DNA of 44,984 nt, taken from assembly GCA_009885795.1 (NCBI GenBank), contig VFKA01000076.1, forward strand, positions 1 to 44,984, written 5' to 3'. The notes under the pieces are model-generated. The model saw nothing but the letters and a program-made list of their open reading frames with translations. It did no database searches and was not told the DNA's origin. The translations under genes and the position numbers were made by a program. The stretch is from Rhodospirillales bacterium. GTDB taxonomy: Bacteria; Pseudomonadota; Alphaproteobacteria; Dongiales; Dongiaceae. Below, piece by piece: positions 42,909 to 44,984 of the stretch (position 1 is the stretch's first letter; every line of letters starts with the position of its first letter).

Positions 42909-44135
42909 ATGCAAATGTCGCGCTCGTCGCTTGACGGCAAAATCATCATTCTCCGTCGCGGGTTAGCGATCTATAAGACGCACGCTAGCAAATACTATTG
43001 GTGCCGAATATGGCTACCTTCGAAGAAGAAGCGTGTCGTCAGGACCACGAAGATGACCACGAGAGCCGAAGCAATTTCGGTCGCCGAGGAACAATTTTCC
43101 GCGATGGGTTCCCGAGGAAACCTCGCCGCGACTCCAAAAGAGAAAACCTTTGAACATTTCGCTGACAAGCTGATCGTCCATGAAAAGCACTTGGGTGAGA
43201 ACGGAAAGATCCACCCGAAAAGCTGGAGAAACGCGATCACATACCTTCGCACTGAAGGATGGGGTGTCGTCAGATATCTCGGATCAAAAGACGTCCAAGA
43301 AATCTCCACGAGAGACTACAACGCCTATATGGACGCTATAAGGGAGCGCAACCTCTCGTCGTCAACGCTAAACCACATCACCAACTATTTTCGCAAGGTC
43401 ATGGGATTAGCTAAACGCGAAGGGCTGATTGACGCTGTACCGTTGACCCCACGAGAGAAGCGGAAGGACAACCCACGAACATTTTTTCACTTTCACCCGC
43501 TGGTGACTCATGAGAACGACGAATGGGATCGACTGAAACGCGAAGCGCTCAAACTCGCGGACGACAAGATCGAAGTCCGTGGGGTTCCGATCACCGACGA
43601 ACTCTACGACTTCATCCTGTTCATGGTGCACTCGTTCCTTCGTCCTACAGACAGCGAAGTCTACGCGCTGACCCACCGTGATGTTTCCATCGCTGTCAAC
43701 CCCAAGCGGCTTATCATCAACATTCGTAAAGGGAAGACTGGACATCGCATCTCAAACACGATGCAAGCCGCTGTTTCAATCTACGAGCGGATCAAGCGTC
43801 GCTATCCCGATCACACGCAAGAGGATTACATTTTCTTTCCGACTTATCCCAATCGCGCCCATGCAAGAAGAGTTGTCGCGAATCAATTCAACGTTTTGTT
43901 GGAGCGCTGTGGTCTCAAAGATGACCGCAACAGTCCGAACCAACACACGGTCTATTCCCTACGGCACACCGCGATCTGCATGAGACTGATCCTGAGCGAA
44001 GGTCGAGTGAACATCTTCAACCTGGCGAAGAACGCTGGGACTAGCGTCGACCAGATCGAGCGGTTCTATGCGAAAAATCTGCCGCTGAGCGCGGAGATGG
44101 CGAGGAACTTGCAGAGTTTTGGTGAGAAGGAGTGA
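42909..44135 (+). CDS. Tyrosine recombinase/phage-type integrase
   Basis: A 408-residue integrase, likely the enzyme that joins the element to the tRNA-Arg gene. A basic N-terminal arm-type segment (about 10-50) is followed by a SAM-like core-binding domain (about 80-180) and the catalytic domain. R245 (SFLRPTDSE) is the first catalytic Arg, K274/K276 in RKGKTGHR is the catalytic Lys, R352 with H353 in YSLRHT is the second Arg box (with Tyr in place of the first His, seen in other integrases), and the nucleophile is Y387 in ERFYAKN. The ATG at 42909 lies ten bases after the serine recombinase stop. Confidence 0.93.
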   Translation: MQMSRSSLDGKIIILRRGLAIYKTHASKYYWCRIWLPSKKKRVVRTTKMTTRAEAISVAEEQFSAMGSRGNLAATPKEKTFEHFADKLIVHEKHLGENGKIHPKSWRNAITYLRTEGWGVVRYLGSKDVQEISTRDYNAYMDAIRERNLSSSTLNHITNYFRKVMGLAKREGLIDAVPLTPREKRKDNPRTFFHFHPLVTHENDEWDRLKREALKLADDKIEVRGVPITDELYDFILFMVHSFLRPTDSEVYALTHRDVSIAVNPKRLIINIRKGKTGHRISNTMQAAVSIYERIKRRYPDHTQEDYIFFPTYPNRAHARRVVANQFNVLLERCGLKDDRNSPNQHTVYSLRHTAICMRLILSEGRVNIFNLAKNAGTSVDQIERFYAKNLPLSAEMARNLQSFGEKE

Positions 44136-44304
44136 CGCCGCGACCCAGAACGCTCTCGTGAAGCTAAACGATTCCGTTCGCCAAGCGGCGCGATGTCTCT
44201 ATGATCGCGGAATGAGCGTTCGGTGCATCTCGAAGGAACTGGGAATCGGGATTGGAACGGTTTATGGGTGCTTGCATCCCCGACAGAACGCGCAGGCTGC
44301 ATAG
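44122..44304 (+). CDS. Small stand-alone helix-turn-helix protein, resolvase-tail-like
   Basis: A 60-residue product whose C-terminal half resembles the helix-turn-helix tail of the adjacent serine recombinase: GMSVRCISKELGIGIGTVYG against GLSVHNIAKQLRIGVGTTQK, with about 13 identical residues in 29. There is no catalytic domain, so it is a DNA-binding protein that may recognise the same sites. The start is uncertain. GTG at 44122 overlaps the integrase stop. A GTG at 44158 or TTG at 44119 is possible. Excisionase, repressor or recombination directionality factor are possible roles, all inference. Confidence 0.55.
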   Translation: MRRSDAATQNALVKLNDSVRQAARCLYDRGMSVRCISKELGIGIGTVYGCLHPRQNAQAA

Positions 44305-44428
44305 GATCTCTCAGTCCTATTGATTCAGCCAGGGTTCGTTACCTTTCAAATCGTCACAAACCGCCATTAACGAAAAGACTTGTTCAGCCCGCTGGCTGCC
44401 AAAATAGCAACATTGTCCTGAAGTTCGA

Positions 44429-44984
44429 TCATGACGCCTTCTCCGATTTTCCCCCGCTCCAAACAAATCCCAGGTCGTCCAATCGGCGTCGCCGATCTTT
44501 CGGGAGCTTGGCTTCGCCTTGACGTTGACCACTCACCCATCGACCAAGACGAAAACCATTTTCCGAATATCCCGCTGGAACGAGACAATGCCCATCACGC
44601 TCCTTGTAGGATTTCAGATGAGCAAAACCCTTCTCCCATTGCTGTTCAAGCACCTCCCAATCAAATCCCAAATCATCCAGTCTGCGTCGGCGATCTTTCG
44701 AGAGCTTGTCTTTGTTTCGGCGTTGAACAGACACCCATTGACCAAGACGAAAACCATGTTCCGAATATCTTTGCGGAACGCGACAATGCCCCTCTCGGTC
44801 CCTGTAGGCTTTTAGAAGAGCAAAGCCTTCTTCCCATTGCTGTTCAAGCGGATCCGAAACAAATCCCAGGTCGTCCAATCGGCGTCGCCGATCTTTCGGG
44901 AGCTTGGCTTCGCCTTGACGTTGACCACTCACCCATATGCCAAGACGAAAACCATTTTCCGAATATCCTCTCGGAACGCGACAA
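44429..44984 (-). CDS. Tandem helicase-associated (HA) repeat protein, 5' end beyond right edge
   Basis: At least 185 residues of a protein made of repeats of about 66 residues, reading leftward from beyond the window to a TGA at 44429. Each unit follows the helicase-associated domain pattern: WEEGFALLKAYRDREGHCRV, then P-x2-YSENGFRLG-WVSxQR, then KLSKDRRRRLDDLGF. HA domains are small helical units with conserved Trp and are found in tandem, often after helicases, and are thought to bind nucleic acid. No helicase is seen in the window, but the N-terminal part is missing. Two units are nearly identical at DNA level and a more divergent unit lies between them. Confidence 0.85.
   Translation of the reverse strand, partial: CRVPRGYSENGFRLGIWVSGQRQGEAKLPKDRRRRLDDLGFVSDPLEQQWEEGFALLKAYRDREGHCRVPQRYSEHGFRLGQWVSVQRRNKDKLSKDRRRRLDDLGFDWEVLEQQWEKGFAHLKSYKERDGHCLVPAGYSENGFRLGRWVSGQRQGEAKLPKDRRRRLDDLGFVWSGGKSEKAS
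44461..44540. repeat. Direct repeat, copy 1, inside the HA-repeat gene
   Basis: 80 bases identical to 44857-44936, 396 bases apart (132 codons, two repeat units). The similarity continues for another 40 bases with few differences. The intervening unit (about 44659-44856) is more diverged, giving an A-B-A order that points to recent recombination between units. Confidence 0.9.
44857..44936. repeat. Direct repeat, copy 2, inside the HA-repeat gene
   Basis: The second copy of the 80-base identical segment. Its presence within a coding region at codon-preserving spacing marks it as a unit of the protein repeat rather than a mobile insertion. Confidence 0.9.

Noticed and set aside
44461-44936. 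CRISPR-like or mobile direct repeats
   Set aside because: The repeats keep codon phase and encode HA protein units, with no spacer pattern.

Overview
The window reads as a high-GC alphaproteobacterial chromosome, most like the Rhodospirillales-type lineages. The grounds are a class I lysyl-tRNA synthetase, the gene order rpmH-rnpA-yidD-yidC-engB-argB, a dapD-dapE pair next to a HAD pyrimidine 5'-nucleotidase, a DUF2336 protein, a DUF1289 protein, and dispersed palindromes of a kind common in this class. No gene names the genus, so the assignment stops at class/order level.

Layout. (1) 1-7150: the end of an IS630-type transposase, a palindromic repeat, lysS on the minus strand, then plus-strand genes for a DinG-like helicase, a TerB-like protein, a 3-hydroxyisobutyrate dehydrogenase-family enzyme and two overlapping small lipoproteins. 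(2) 7160-11597, minus strand: a frameshifted ASCH-domain pseudogene, an exported endonuclease/exonuclease/phosphatase, a 44-residue basic protein missed by length cut-offs, dapE, dapD and a HAD phosphatase. (3) 11704-17896, an insertion-like block: a diguanylate cyclase translationally coupled to a DUF2336 protein, a diverged second copy of the DUF2336 gene's 3' end about 1 kb downstream, an orphan Phd-type antitoxin between the two copies, and a lower-GC OLD-family ATPase/TOPRIM nuclease. (4) 17977-22124: the core argB-engB-yidC-yidD-rnpA-rpmH operon with a strong promoter, then a PEP mutase/isocitrate lyase-family enzyme and a Fic protein with an AT-rich upstream region.

(5) 24403-28227: a tight plus-strand set of TVP38-type membrane protein, MerA/Lpd-like flavoprotein, HAMP histidine kinase and a two-helix membrane protein. 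(6) 28224-33081, minus strand: an rRNA methyltransferase, a YcbB-type L,D-transpeptidase, a Tat-exported DUF882 protein, and an adenylate cyclase fused to a histidine-rich membrane anchor and a plant-type 2Fe-2S domain. (7) 33160-39938: a coupled plus-strand set (sulfotransferase, diaminopropionate ammonia-lyase, DUF1289, EamA exporter, TPR-sulfotransferase), then gabT and arfB. (8) 40035-42158: a PAS-PAS hybrid histidine kinase preceded by three 14-bp direct repeats.

(9) 42177 to the right edge is the most interesting region. The detached 3' half of a tRNA-Arg(ACG) gene marks one end of an integrated element that continues past the window. It carries a serine recombinase and a tyrosine integrase in one transcription unit, a small stand-alone helix-turn-helix protein resembling the serine recombinase's own tail, and a protein made of helicase-associated repeats. 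This pairing is the best candidate in the window for an undescribed mobile system.
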